From Syngnathus acus (Eukaryota; Chordata; Actinopteri; Syngnathiformes; Syngnathidae): a DNA stretch of 64,000 nt. Shown in pieces: positions 1 to 13,273 of the stretch. Position 1 is the first letter of the stretch, and each line of letters opens with the position of its first letter. The notes under the pieces are model-generated. The model did not search any database. It was not told where the DNA came from and saw only the letters and a program-made list of their open reading frames with translations. The translations under genes were made by a program, and so were the position numbers. The DNA lies in NCBI RefSeq assembly GCF_901709675.1, contig NC_051091.1, positions 1,299,967-1,363,966 of the forward strand, in the 5' to 3' direction.

Positions 1-1740
1 GGGGCCATGCCCAGCAGGCTTTGTTGATGTGTTAGATTTAGTATATTAAGTTTTACAGCTTTCTTTTGAGTAAAGCCGGCGGCTTCCAGTTGATCTGACA
101 GGTTTGAGTTGCCCCAAAGCTGTGCTTCCAATGAAAAACCTGTTTGAGGTGACAGCTCTGAGAGATAGAGGTGTGAATTCTGCCTCAACCTGCTCAGGCA
201 GTTGTCTAAACTCGCAGGTAAAATGTAGGCTTAAAGCTGGCGCCCTTTCTGGATGGACACTCGCAAAAGGACACTCACTCTGACTTCAAGCAACAAACAT
301 TTCCCTCTTTTAGAAGTTCATCAGGTCATCTATACTTCTTTTTTTTTTTTTTACTCCAGACTGTGAGCAAATGATTCCTTCAGAAATGCTTGCAACTATG
401 GAGCTTTTGCCTATCCAGGTGTATCATGGTCAGCCGAAATCACAAACACGCTAAACTAGAGCTTGACAATTATGATGCTTCTGTCTGTCACCAAATTGTC
501 AGCTACGTTGGGGGAATCAGCCAGTCAACCAAAATAGGGCCCATTGAGTTGAAATCATTTCACTTCAAAACCAAAATAAATTCAAGGTTGCCTGTTATTA
601 TTATTTTGCTTTTTAACAAGTAGCCTCTCAATGCACTTCTATCTTTCCGCATTAAAATGAATGGAAATGCCCTTAAAGCGTTCAATGCCCCATAAAACTA
701 CATAATATAATATAATCATATGTGAATTTTGTTGAGAAAAATGACATTCTATAGTCCTGTTTGTCATGATGAAATATCAGGATGAAATAATTAATATATT
801 TTAAAGATAGTTTATGCAGCATGATTTTGTGAATACCACTGGTCCGCACACTTTGGCCACCAGATGGAAATATAATGCAAATTCGTGTACATGCGAACAC
901 AAACACACTCACACACACACACACACACACGCACGCACGCACGTAAGCACACACACACGCACACAATCAAATAATCAAAAACATGAATCAATATTTTTGT
1001 CTAAATAAACTCAAAAGTTGTGTCACTTGCAAGTATTATTGAATCATTTGAACAGCTACAGTTCCATTTTGTCTTAGAAAAAACCTCACGAGGAATGCAT
1101 CCTGATGTAGATATGGCAGAGATCTTACTGAACAGAGTGGACATTTGAAGATAATGTCACCATTTAATGAGCACATTGTGGACCTTCATTTAATACCGTG
1201 GATGATTTACAAGCTGACTGTGCACTGTTTAACAAAGATATCCTTCATTTTTCCACTTTTCTTGTTTTGTTTTTACTTGTGATCAATATTTCATGATGAC
1301 AGAGTGGACAAGTTACGTTTCTTGAAAATGACAAACAATGACATTTTTTTGCAATCCACTATCCATTCTTTCAGCCTCCATTGAAGAAAGGAAAAATGCT
1401 GGTCATAATGTCACTGAAAACATCACACAGTTTCTTAATGTGGCACTTACCCCATAATGACACGGTGGAGACGCATGCAAAGCGTTCAATGATTATGAAA
1501 ATAGAATATACCAAATATGGTGGGAATGACTTTTTTTTTTAAACCAAATAACGTGTTGACAAAAAAAACAAAAACATTTCTTTTTGATTTAGTATGTAAC
1601 CACTTATTATACACACTGTAGTTAGCAGAGCAGTGTGTGGTACATTCCAAAATTACAAACATTCATCCATCAATGGGGTAAAAATAAAAAATAGAATGAA
1701 GGAAATATTTGTAACCATTTTACTGGTATGTGTTTGGCCC
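1..1740. other. Upstream flank of tead3, no gene recognised
   Basis: AT-rich sequence with only short unsupported open frames. It holds a (CA)n microsatellite near 903-964 and several poly-T/poly-A runs. I see no splice-flanked coding frame and no recognisable transposon. It is probably the 5' flank of tead3. Confidence 0.5.
903..964. repeat. (CA)n microsatellite with CACG interruptions
   Basis: An alternating CA tract passes into GCAC units. The open frames that cross it on both strands are repeat artefacts. Confidence 0.9.
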
Positions 1741-1779
1741 CTCATAGGTAGGCAGACTAACGAGGTTACCTCAGAATCA

Positions 1780-1870
1780 GCCGCGCGCAAACGCGCTCGA
1801 GTCCCGCCCCAAAGTTTGTTGATTGACGCTCACCAATGGCTCTTCTGCGGACGTCTTTTTTTCCGTCTCT

Positions 1871-1905
<35 letters not shown>

Positions 1906-2080
1906 TCCCTCCCCCCTTCGCCTTCCAGTGTAGTGCGTTGATTTCATACCAAAGTCATACTTAACATTCCACTTATACTGTCAAACCTCCGGAGAAAATA
2001 TTGGGGCGCAGAAATTGGCCCCAAAAGTCGCATCTTGAGCAAGTTTGTGTTGCGGGAAGGACGAATTGGAGCAAGGTAAG
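1780..2080 (+). promoter_or_regulatory. tead3: Probable tead3 promoter / 5' end
   Basis: A CpG-richer island stands out from AT-rich surroundings. A GC box (CCGCCCC) lies at about 1804-1810 and a CCAAT box at about 1833-1837. A (CT)n/(CG)n tract follows at 1866-1910. No TATA box is evident, which fits a broadly expressed regulator. The link to tead3 is inferred from the downstream splice donors at 2076 and 2521. No transcription start can be fixed by eye. Confidence 0.5.
1866..1910. repeat. (CT)n-(CG)n low-complexity tract
   Basis: Pure CT repeat followed by CG repeats within the putative core promoter. Possible non-B DNA, but such tracts are also frequent by chance near fish promoters. Confidence 0.8.
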
Positions 2081-2520
2081 TTTCTGCAGAACGCTTCTTC
2101 TTAGCACCGAGGTTTCTTTCTTTCTTTCTTTTTTTTTTCCCCCCTGCACGCTCACTCGCTCTGCTCTCCCTTCGTGAAGTTTTCGGATCATTGTCATTTT
2201 TGACATTTTTCCGCGGAGCGGGAGGGAAGGAAGGAAGGAAGGAAGGAAACACGCTGGTGTTGACTAGATGGTACTGTTGGATTCCTTTTACCGGAGAGTG
2301 GGAATAACTGCCGAGGAGTTGGGGGCTGCGACGCACACATACACAAAAAAAAAAGAAAAAAAAAAAAGATGTTTTGACAGCGAACAATCGCACCGACATG
2401 TGTGCTTTGTGTGTTTGTCGTTCCACGCAGCGGTTCTACCCGACAAGCACAGCAGAACCGTTTTGGAGCGATTTTGGAGTCGACTGCTTGAGTCTGGTTC
2501 GGAACTCTGCATTTGCTGAG
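2081..2520 (+). other. tead3: Putative tead3 5' UTR exon 1, with two possible donors
   Basis: The segment ends in a strong donor (CTGAG then GTAAGT at 2521). A second strong donor (GCAAG then GTAAGT at 2076) lies 445 bp upstream, so two alternative leader exons are plausible. It contains a (GGAA)n run at about 2224-2248, poly-A runs near 2345-2370, and an 83-codon ATG open frame (2268-2519) whose stop ends one base before the donor. The assignment to tead3 rests on strand and position; there is no transcript evidence. Confidence 0.5.
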
Positions 2521-2699
2521 GTAAGTGAAACTTTTTTTTTTCTTTTTACTACACTTGTTTGGAACTTGTCATGTTTTAAAACATTATTAATTAAATACTC
2601 AAAAGTCACTGAAAATAAAGTTGATCTGTCTACCAGGTGCGATCATATTCAAGAGATTTTCAAGTGACAGGTCGTGTTTAATTGAATTGGCGGTGTAGA

Positions 2700-3325
2700 T
2701 TACAATGGGATCAGATCATGGGTTGAATTCAATCTGATATTATTTAACAATGGTTTTAGGGCCTGGTCCTACTGGGATGTTAGTGTTGAATTCAAATGAT
2801 TGCTTTCATTACATCAAAATTAAATTCATTGACAGTAGATTAGATCTGGAGTGTATTTGGTATAAGCAAAATATGCAACTGCAACATATTCAGCAGATTT
2901 GTGTCCCTGTTAATAATATTGCCTGTGTTAAATTCAAATTGGATCAGGTCTGGATTAAATTTGGTGTTAGGATACAGCTTCATCCAAGCTGATGTTGATC
3001 TGTCATAGTGATACACGAACAAAAGTGTTAAATTCAAATGACTGTGTTCTCCAATAAAAAAAAAAAATTGAATTTGGATCAGATCTGGAGTGAATTTGGT
3101 TTTATATGATACTGACCCACAATTTGTCCGAATCTGATACTGATCATTGTGACTGAGACTGTCAGTGTTGAATTCAAATTCGATCAGTGTCTCACCGGCA
3201 TACAACTATCTACTTATGTCGACCTGAATCTATATGGGAATGTCAGTGTTAAATTCAGATGAATCTTTTTCTCATATTAAAACTGAATTCAAATTGGGTC
3301 AAATATCAAGTGAATTTTGTTGCAT
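2700..3325. repeat. Degenerate tandem array with GAATTCAAAT / GATCAGATCTGG core
   Basis: Phrases such as GTGTTGAATTCAAATGA and GATCAGATCTGGAGTGAATT recur. Larger units start near 2788, 3026 and 3247, which gives a period of about 220-240 bp. Related sequence recurs at 12,735-12,930 and 13,551-13,900. The family is not recognised. Confidence 0.65.
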
Positions 3326-3336
3326 GTCAGTCACAC

Positions 3337-3472
<136 letters not shown>

Positions 3473-5429
3473 ATAGTGATGGTCTCTCATAGTGCTAATT
3501 ATTGCACGCCAAAATAACCTTTTTTTTTTTTTCCCATGGGAAAATGACTGGTAATGTTCTCAAGTGTCAACAATTAAGGGCCAAGCATGCAAAGGCAGAC
3601 ACGTTTCAGGGTACCACTCGGTGACAAGCCATCATACGTAGTGGGTACTCAGGGTAATTATATAACGACAGGAGTGCCGCTTCAACCTCGAGTGACTTGT
3701 TGCTTTTTGTCTTGTTGACTCCTCTTTGACACCAGCCAAATCTTGCGCCCACATAGTATGTTTTTTTTTTGCTTGCAGCTGAAATCACAGGGTTGATACA
3801 AACGGTAGAATGTAGTTTGTCAGGTTGGCAGCGGGTGAGCAGAAAAACCTGTTAATGTTTCAGTTTGGGTGCCTCTTTGTTGCAATCTAATTATCTTGAC
3901 ACCTTGTCATTCTTAGTTCTTTAGTTAGTTTGCGGGATTGTTGAAAAACAATTTAACAGGCATTTTCTTCTACTGTCTCACTTTATTTTTTTACATTGAC
4001 TTTTCCAGTAAATAATCCATGCAGCATCACTACATAACAATTCGAGTCTGTGTTTGTACACAGCAAAACAAGCGATGCGGCTTTTTTGCGTGCTCCGATT
4101 ACTACTTAGTATGTGTGTTCCCCAGGACCAGTACTTGATAATGCCTTTATGTCATGTAACTGGGATGAAAATGTGTTTTATTTCAAGTAAATATTGTTCA
4201 AAAATGACATTGATCGAGATCAAATTGGCAGACACTTGGTCTTGTTTTTAAGACCATTTTTTGCAGAGTCAAGGAATGGCAACATACTGTAGTTAGTAAC
4301 CAGATAAGGGAATCAGCTTCTTATATTTCTTCCTCTACTACTACTCTTTTCTGTATTTTTTTTGCTTCTGTGTGTTTTCCAACAGTGTGGATGCCCAGTG
4401 GCCCCCTGCAGCCTCTCACAGGTGACTTTTGGTGGCACGCCAGACTTGTAATTTGGAAGAAGAAGCTATAGTGTTATCAAGACTTGTCTGATCAAACGGA
4501 AGTCACTAGCTTTTTTGAAATCAGCAAACTTCAAAACAAAGAAAAAGTTGATGAGTGAAATTGGCATCGGCCTAAGAAAATCCTTCCCGGTTGGCCCCAT
4601 CATCGTTGGCCCGTGTTGGCCTCCTGGAATACAACACACACTAGGAACGGTTTTATCATCATGTGGGTTCTTTCCCGTATTTCGAGTGGGCACATGCATG
4701 TACTGTACGTTTGCGGACAGCGTTAGTGGCAAGCTGTCGTTTGAGCCGTCTCGCAACATGTGGAAGTGATGTTCTTGAATGCAAACAAGCCGAGCCAAAC
4801 ATTGTTTTCCCGGTTTAACGTGACACGCCAAGAAGATGCTTTATAATAGATGGTGTCGGTCGGTCGGTCGGGGAGGGAAAATCTGGAAGGGATTAAGCGT
4901 TTTGCTGCTCCGACAGATTCCCTCCATTGTTCTTAAGAAGCGTCAATGTATCCCCGTGTTTCTCAGTCACTGTGGATTTAGCTTGTGTGGAAGGTTTTTC
5001 AACTCAGGCCATGTCATTGAGGTCAATTAGATTACTTGGAAGTTGTTATCTACTTGAAGTGTGTGTTTGCCTTTTTTTTTCTTTTTTTTTTCTTTACCCA
5101 CCGCCCCCTCCTCACCATACGCAGCTGTGTTCCTTCAGGATATTTATCAGCTGCTCAGAGACAACGTTTTCTCTTGAAAAACGCCACAACTCAAAAGAAA
5201 GCGTCTTATTTCCATTTCATGGAATGGAGAGCCTCGAGTGCGTCTTCTGTAGTTTTTAGACGCCGGGCCGTTGACCGTTTGTCGGCGGCGGCTTCACCCA
5301 TTTGTGTCTAATGGGACCCGTTTGTGCGCAGCTTGCTTTTGCCTTTTTAGCAGCAGGCCCAGACGTGGTCACACGGCCCAAATGGTGGACACTTCCCCTT
5401 CTGTTAGGTCAGCCTGAAACAAATACCAC

Positions 5430-5493
5430 GTCTGTGTGTGTGTGTGTGTGTCTGTGTGTCTGCGTGTGTGTGTGTGCGTGTGTGTGTGTGTGA
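5430..5493. repeat. (TG)n microsatellite, interrupted
   Basis: TG repeat with CTG and CGTG interruptions inside tead3 intron 1. Confidence 0.85.
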
Positions 5494-6217
5494 TGAGCAC
5501 ACAGAGCGGGCCTCACAGTGAAGCGCGAGGCTCTCAGCAGAAGGACATTAATGACAATTATGCGGTAGGATATGCAGTTTGATGGACACGCAGCCAAAAA
5601 AGGCAGATTGCGCAAACAGATGCTGAGCCTCAATCGGCAAAAAAATCGGCTTTTCAATGGATCTGAAGCTAATATATTTGTTTGTGGCTTATAAAATCTA
5701 CCACGGACTCCCAATATGGTAATTATTGATGACCTCGGTGCGGCCGAGCATAGCCTTCAAATAGTCACGTGAAATTAAATGCTAGCTTTATTGATGTTCT
5801 CGTCACGTTTTTTGTAATGACTGAATTTCATGTCAGTTGACAGGTGTCACTCGGGAATCCGATGTTTGACAAAGGTTAAGGTGATTCCGAAGAGCTCCAC
5901 TTCAGTCCTTCTTCCAAGTCATTCATATGTTGACTGGTGGCGGGCCTCCGTCAGCCTTCTTGGGGACCTTGAGAACATTTGAGTCCAGTATGATAGCCAA
6001 GTGTTTACTTGGTGACTCAGGTCCCTGCCTTCAGATCATTAGCAAGTTCTTGTCATGTACTTTGAGGTTGCTCCCTTAACCTTTTCCCAGGGAAAGTCTC
6101 ACGTGGAGCTCCAGCAATCTGTTTGTTGTTTGGGAATAACTCCACTAGGACTTGTCACCAACTTCGTTAGTTTTTCTCATGATGGGAGAGATTGGACAGA
6201 ATATTCTGAATCAGTGT

Positions 6218-6344
6218 CCATCCAACCATCCATTTTCGGAAGATTTTTATCTTCACAAAGGTTGCGTGTGTGTGTATGCGCTGGAGCCTACTGTGTCATT
6301 GGGCAATAGGCGGGGCGGGGTACACCCTGAACTGGTCAGCATCC
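6218..6344 (-). repeat. V-SINE 3'-tail fragment, reverse orientation
   Basis: Reads as the reverse complement of the tail of the full-length copy at 53,763. It has CCATCCATTTTC, then GCTGGAGCCTA, then GGGCAATAGGCGGGG, then ACACCCTGAAC. A TG-rich insertion and substitutions mark it as old. Confidence 0.75.
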
Positions 6345-7983
6345 TTAAAAATTGAACTTCTTTATAAGTGAGCAAATTCATCAGGGCATCATATATTTAT
6401 TTCTCCGGCTGACAATATAGTGCAATAGTTGTCACAGAGTGTCCAGTCCATCATTAGTGTCTGAACGCTAATAGGCGGCAGTAGAGATTTACATCTCCTC
6501 CACACCATGACCTAGATAATTTGCTGAGGCGATGCAGGGGAGCGCTTGGGAACACATTTATTATTATTATTATTTTTTTTGACGTTGTTTGCCTTGCCCG
6601 ACCCTCCGAGTTCCACATCAAAAGCACCATTAAAAAAGAGGTAGCGGGCCAAATAACTAGCTATGAGGTTACAAGTGTGTGGGCTATTTTGATAAGCACG
6701 CACACACAAACACAAAGTAGCAGTGTGTCACACTCCAGTTGTGGTGACCCAAGGGCACTCATGTGAAAGCACTTTAATCCCCTGGTTGGGGCTGTTTGGG
6801 TTGGGGGAGGATCTCCCTCAGCGGCTCAGAGGTATTAATTTTAGTTGCTCTTATTATAACAGTGCGCAATTGTCCGAATGGAAGGCCCGTTCTGAATAGG
6901 CCCACATTAAGTGTGCAACAAAGTTGGCTCAGAGTTCCATGATGAAAATCCCCTTTCATTGCTCCCCAACACTCCCATTAAATCCATGGGCCTTGGCGGC
7001 GTTTAATCGCTTTTTCGTGCCACAACTTCTACGTTGAGATGAATCCGCTAGCTGCAAGGCCGTGCATGTCCTGGAGCCTTTACTGATTATGACTTGTAAA
7101 CCGCTCCTAGCCACAAAATGACCAATCCAGGCGAGATTGGTTTCCCTCCGCTACATTCTCTGGAATCTTTCCGATTTTTTTTTTTCCTTCCAAAATATGC
7201 TGATTCAGGCTTTCAGCTGCATAGAAAAAAGAAAGGAGAAAAGAAAGAACGGCAGCAAGACTGGCACGCCGCGCCGCTCGCCTCTCTGCTTGTCAGTCTT
7301 TCCTCTCCAGATGGATTCACGTTTAATTCTCACGTGGAGGATGACGACTGGAAGGTGATCAAAGCGATTGTTCGTGGTCCCCTTTACTTTGCCTGTAAAA
7401 ATAAGGGATTTTTTGTCATGACATAAAAGGAATTGACAAAATCATCCTGGCACTCACTTCTGCTGTCCTGTTATTAGTATTTTTTGTCTTCATACTGATG
7501 CATGAAAATGCTGCGTTAGCATAAAAGGTAGCCACGGTTTTGCTCATTCCGGTCACTGGATAAAGTAGTCACATGACAAAGCTGGAGCAGGCTTGCTGAG
7601 GCAATGATCGTCAAGCCAGGCTTTATTAACTTGAAATATGAATCGTATTCATTTTATAATGTCAAGTTACACCATTTTGCTGGATCTCTGTGTGAAACTT
7701 CGGAGGGACTTGAAAACAAGTAAGGCTGAATTTCCAAAACCTTTTTAAATCAATAATCAAGACATTTTTTAATCAGTAAATTAATTTTAAGTACGATTTT
7801 ATTTATTTTTTTCAATTATAAAAGAGCCCCAATTATTTATATATGATTTTGCGATTTGGGGTTTCACTGTATTTTGAAACAATAACAGTGTTTGCACTTT
7901 ATACTGTCATATGGATGCTTGTAGAGTTTTTTCTTGTGTGTATTTGAGGAATCAAAGTTGAGGCGACATCCTTGCTTCGCTGA

Positions 7984-8169
7984 GTTCTTTGTAAAAGGCA
8001 TTGGAACATAAGTGAGTCGTCTTTTGTTCTGGATGTGATTTGCGATTTACCCAAATAAATCTTTGAAAGGCAAAATGTTCTTTGTAAAAGGCATTGGCAG
8101 ATAAGTGCCTTGTCTTTTGTTCTGGATGTGATTTGCAATTTATCAAAACAAATCTTTGAAAGGCAAAAT
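7984..8169. repeat. Two-copy 93-bp tandem duplication
   Basis: The segment starting TTCTTTGTAAAAGGCATTGG near 7985 recurs 93 bp later and ends in the same TTTGAAAGGCAAAATG. The copies are highly similar, so the duplication is young. It lies within tead3 intron 1. Confidence 0.9.
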
Positions 8170-8342
8170 GTTTGGAATAGGAGTTCAAATGTGTGGCGGG
8201 CGATGTTATTTCCACGTGGTAAACGAGTCTTCCTGTAAGTGAGACTTTACTCTCAACTCCATTGTTTTTCTCTCAGCTGGTATCACAGTGCAAATGTTTG
8301 AGTTGACAAGGGATTGTGCACGCATGTGTGAGTTGCACCCAT

Positions 8343-8360
8343 ATGTGTGTGTGTGTGTGT

Positions 8361-8403
<43 letters not shown>

Positions 8404-8411
8404 TGAGTGTG
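8343..8411. repeat. (TG)n microsatellite
   Basis: Near-pure TG run. The opposite strand reads as a His-Thr repeat. Confidence 0.95.
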
Positions 8412-11400
8412 TGTGCCGCTCACTCTCAGCTCTGATTGTTTCCTGAGCTCTGGGCCAGATAGGAAGTAGGAGGAAGTTATTGGAGGAGCTGCAGCAAATT
8501 TATTAGGACCAAACACACATTTAAGAGGAGCAGGAGGGCAGCTCGACTCAAATTTTTGTATATTAGTATTTTGTGAGGGAAGAAGTGGAAAACACTGAGC
8601 GGAAAGTTCTTAAAATGGCGTGAGGAAGGAGCCTAAAGCCATGTTCTTGTCACAGAGCAGCAAGCTGAAAGGTTTTCTTTCTCCTGTAATATGATCTTTT
8701 TGAACAGCTGCTCCTTTCGGCTGCCAAGTCCTGTTGTTTCTCCTGTCAAGTGTTTGCGTGTGTCGCCGTCAGAGTTGTGCAGGTCTCTCGTACGGACCCA
8801 AATCGCTCGTGTGCGGCCTACAACCTTAGACCGACTTGTGGCTTCGCGTGTGAAGACCAAAAACTTTCAACTTTAAACACAATATCACATGAAAAGACCC
8901 TAAACGACAAAATGTGTTCACAATGTGTCAAGGGAAAGGAAGTCGGGGTATTGGTGGGTAAAGACACTCGGCAAAGCCACCTAGCATTTTATTATGTGAT
9001 TATTCTCCCCCATTCACGTCGCTAAATAGTACATCAATCACCAGCTCATATCAGAAAAGTTCCAAAAGATATCTTTCAAACCCAAACGATACGTTTTTTT
9101 CTTCAGTAAGTGCAAGATGATCAATCATTACGATGACAAATAGCCCCAGCACGCTGACAATGTGTCTTTTCACAGTGGCCTAAGCGTCTGCCAGACCCTG
9201 GAAGAGAAAACAGCACCGTGGGATCTCGTGATTTTTTTAAAATCCTTTTGACCAAGCTAAGAAGGGGTCATTAACTCATTCTCTGCTGTTCATGTTCATC
9301 TATACTATGTATATTGGGAGTGATTTTCTGCTTGCTAGGACAATTATGAGGGACAGAAATGAAAACAATCAATTCAATATTCTCCCTTTGCCCTCTTGTC
9401 TCCCGTTTAACAAGAATAGGCCTCTTGTTGTCCTTTCTAGGAAAACGTCTCACCCTTCCCTGTTCTGTAGAAAATCCCTGCAAATGCAAACCTCTTTTTC
9501 CTGCTTTACCAGCTGCTTTCGTCCATGTGACCCTGCAAGTGACTGACTAGTAACGACTGATTTCAGTGGCATATTTCCACACTCATTCAACATTCTCTCC
9601 CCCGAAGAAGAAGGGAAACGGTGATAAATTCTGGCCGGTCGCTAGTGGGACTAGCGCTGAGGTCATCGGGATTGCAGAGAACAGGAAGTAGCCAGGTGGT
9701 GGTGGTTGGGTGCTGAGAAGACGGACGGCTAGGAAAGAAGGATGGTGTGAATGGCGGCGGCGTTTGAATGAACGTGCACATGCAGCAGCAGCACTATTTA
9801 CATTCCTGCTGCACATTGGAATTTTCTTGCATGTTGGTCTGGGCGTACCGTGGCCTGACTCCCAGAAAGTGGGAGGGCTGTTCTATGAGTTGTGTGTCAA
9901 GTTTGAGTCTTTCATTGTGTGTCATCTAGTCACAATTTCCGTACGCTCTTTCACAATATTTTTGTCCTATCCATTGCAGTTTCTCTCTCTCTGTCTCTTT
10001 CTGTATAGACAATGTCTTGAAATGTGTTTGTCTCACTTTGAAATGGTGCCGTAAATGCTAAAAAAAAAACAGGCCTTGGGTGTATTTAAATGCAGTATTA
10101 CTCTATTGTATACTATATTTCCCTTCTTAGTCTGAAGTATGTGTACTCGGTATTGGCTGGGACTCAGTTACTTAAGACGGCCTAAAAACGTGTTCTCAGT
10201 ACAGCCCTAATTTTGTTTCCTTTTAAGTGCTTGGTGGAAACCACAAGACATACAATGAAAGGATGCACCGAAACAGGCTTCACTTCCAAACCCCAAAGTG
10301 GAAGCAAAGTTGGACTCAATCCCCTCCCCGCCGACCCCCTCCGCTCTCTGGACCAACCAACCAACCAACTATCTGGCTGAGCCACAAGCACCCCACTCCT
10401 CCCTTTCACTGGTCTCCTGTCCTTATTTGGGTAGAGACGTTCCCATCGCTGGGTGGGGAAGTCGGACAAGGAAAGGGGGGAGACTGGGTCGGGCGCGTCG
10501 GTTTGACACAAGGGAGGCAGTGAGCGCTCGCAGCCCTTTCTTAATAAGGACATGTCTGGAATTCAGGTCGCACTCTGTGCGAAGCACCTCACTTGAACAA
10601 GCTGGCCGTGCCCTCGCATCTGCATGTTTTTCTTCCTACTGCGGCTCTCTCAGTGGGAGACATTTGTCTTCTAGCTACCCCGCACATTACTCACCACTTT
10701 TGTGATTTTTATCAAAGCCTCACACAAACCAGCCACCATATCCGGCCGGGGGTAATGCATCGCACGAGCGTCTCCCGGGCAAGTTCATTTTGCAGCGTTG
10801 AGTTCTTAACACGGGGTTAACGGGGTCTGCCTTTGCCGACCGAGGCTTGGCCTGTTAAAATTAGCAACCTGACGAGAGGTTATTTGTCAAACTCGAGTCA
10901 GGGGGTTCGGTGATATCATTTTCGCCGTAGCGTGTGAGCGAATGCTGTTGTGTCACTCGAGAGCAAAATAGAAAGGAATAGAAATAGAAATGAAGACTCC
11001 TGCGGTTTATAGTCCGGTGCAGCTTATACGTATCTGAACAAAACAGGAGTTTCTCCTAATTTTAGATGGTCCGCAAATTGAGCCAATTACTCAATACATG
11101 GTATGCAATATTGCATGAATGCAATATTGTATGAAAATCACTTTGAAAACAAATTTGAATACAGATATGATATAGTATCTGATAATGAATATTAACCGAT
11201 CAAATGAAAAAATAGCACTAATTGAGCGTGCCTTCTCGTGACATGACATATTCCTTTTTGCCTAGTCATTGTAACTGCATTTTGTTATTTACATTATTCT
11301 TTTCATCTTATTACTATTTTTTATGTGTTATTCTATTCTTGGTAAATAAACATTTGTATGAAAAACAATTCTAGGCTGGAGGTATTATACAATAAAAAAA

Positions 11401-12049
11401 AACATTGTGTTATATGGATGACCGGACAAGCATAAAGCAAGTATTCAAGTCTAGCCTAGCTATTTTGCTAACATTCCACCAACATACGTATACCATTTAT
11501 GTTGTCCTTGTTTTGTGCTACGGCACCTATTCCCGGAAACGACTTCCTTGGGGCTTCTGTTTGGCTACTATGGCCTGCAACTGGGAGTTATAGCGCCGCC
11601 ACCTGTTCCGTCGTTATGCTTTTTAAAGCCTGCAAATGTAATTTAACACAGACAGAGATTTTTATATCCCACCGACGGGACGGAACTCAGTGGATGCGAC
11701 AGATTTATTGTCTGCTGCGAAACACACATTTATTTGGTTCACACTCAACATTTGCGACAGTATTATTTCTTTCCCCAAACACAGTTCAATCCCATTTGAG
11801 CTTGTATGACTAGATCCTGTTAGCTGAATATTTTTTTTCAAAGTTGAGTATCTATTTCATTTTGTATATTTTCCGTTTGAGGACACGTGCGGATTTATAG
11901 CACGTATCATTTATACTTGCATGGGCTTCCTCCGGCTTCTCAGGCATCCTCCCATGTACCATAAAAAAGAATGTTAGGTTCATTGAAGACTAAATTGTCA
12001 ATATCTGTAAATATTAGTGTGAATTTTTGTTTACGTTTGTATCCACTCA

Positions 12050-12137
12050 GTGTGTTGCCCAAAGTTAGCTGGGTCAGGCTCCAGCTTACCCGCAACCCTA
12101 ATGACAACCAGCCTAAAAGAAAATGGCTGGATGGACG
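12050..12137 (+). repeat. Degenerate V-SINE 3'-tail fragment
   Basis: GTTGCCC, AGCTGGGTCAGGCTCCAGC, CCCGCAACCCTAATGA and AAAATGGCTGGATGG appear in the same order as in the tail of the intact copy at 53,763-54,125. Confidence 0.75.
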
Positions 12138-12734
12138 CTTTCCATCTTTTCCCTCATAAATAATTCCATGCAAACGAGATTTACGCAAGCCAGGGGAAAT
12201 CAGGTTTATATTGCGACCAAACATCATTGCGATAAACATTGATCATTTCTGATTCATCCGCATCTGCACGAAGGCTAAAGTAGAAAAAGAAGCTCCCAGG
12301 GGGAGGGAGCCTCGTGGTCGCTCCATAGACTTCCATCCTGGAGACAATGCGAGGCTGCGGAGGCAGCTTGAAAAACACTTTGGATTTCTCCTCCTCGCCG
12401 TCAGCCACCATCCGACCGCATTGAGACACAGTTCCTACAGTTCCGAGACCACAGACATTCTCCGAGGCCAGTCCTGATTAGTGAGCTCTTTAAAGTTCAT
12501 TTCATGGTCTATCTTGGATTTATTTTCATCTATTCACTGCAAAGACAAACTATCTGAGAAATTATTTATTCATACGTATATTAAGGATGAATCGGAAGAA
12601 CCACGCATAAGTGAAAGCTGGATGGACAGATCGTACATGAATCATTTTTGTTCTACGGGGCTTGTCGGATCACATGGAAACTAAATGTGGTTTAACGATA
12701 ACCCTTTTACATATTAGAAATTGTGTCCAAATCA

Positions 12735-12930
12735 GATAAGAGTCAGCAGATTTTAGTACCTGAATTGATATCTAATCCAGAATGAATTTGTTTTTATGTT
12801 GTTGTTTTTTCTTTGATTTGATTTGGAGTGATTGAGTGAGGAGGTCTGCATTCAATTTGGTTTCATCTTGCTATTGCTGACTCTGAATCACACAAAAACT
12901 TGATCTAAATCAGATCATTGAATGCAAGTG
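12735..12930. repeat. Second block of the AGATCT-type degenerate repeat
   Basis: Contains CAGATAAGAGTCAGCAGA, AATTGATATCTAATCCAGAA, GCATTCAATTTGGTTT and GATCTAAATCAGATCATTG. These resemble the array at 2,700-3,325. The block lies just upstream of tead3 coding exon 1. Confidence 0.45.
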
Positions 12931-12957
12931 CCTGTTCAGACAAAATGGGGTTGGAAG

Positions 12958-12990
12958 TCAAAGTCAAAGTCTGCTTTATTGTCAATTTGG
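12958..12990. repeat. Possible retroposon end fragment (AAAGTCAAAGTCTGCTTTATTG)
   Basis: This phrase resembles the reverse complement of a short 3' end ('CAATAAAGCAGACTTTG') that I associate with dispersed fish LINE or SINE elements. A related phrase occurs near 30,790-30,820. Family assignment is from memory and uncertain. Confidence 0.35.
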
Positions 12991-13273
12991 TTTGCGTTTC
13001 CGATCCTCCATTCACATAAGAATGCTTCTTTGTTGTTCAGGTGTTGTGTGTGTGTGTGTGTGCGCCGTTTCAGGCTGCCATCATCTCCTCACTTTTTATG
13101 TTGTGTGTCTCTACGCCGTAACATCTTGGGACCATGTGTTCTTCCATTAGAGTTTTCATTTGAGCTCTGCCTCTGTAAAAACACAACGACGAGGACTTTC
13201 ATTAGGCTTTATAGAGAATCACACAAAACATTCCCCTTTTACTTTTTAAGTGCTTTTTTTTTCCCTCCCCCAG

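Noticed and set aside
1944-2426. 160-codon - strand frame over the tead3 5' region
   Set aside because: Low-complexity Phe, Lys and Ser-rich translation of simple repeats and homopolymers, antisense to the probable leader exon.
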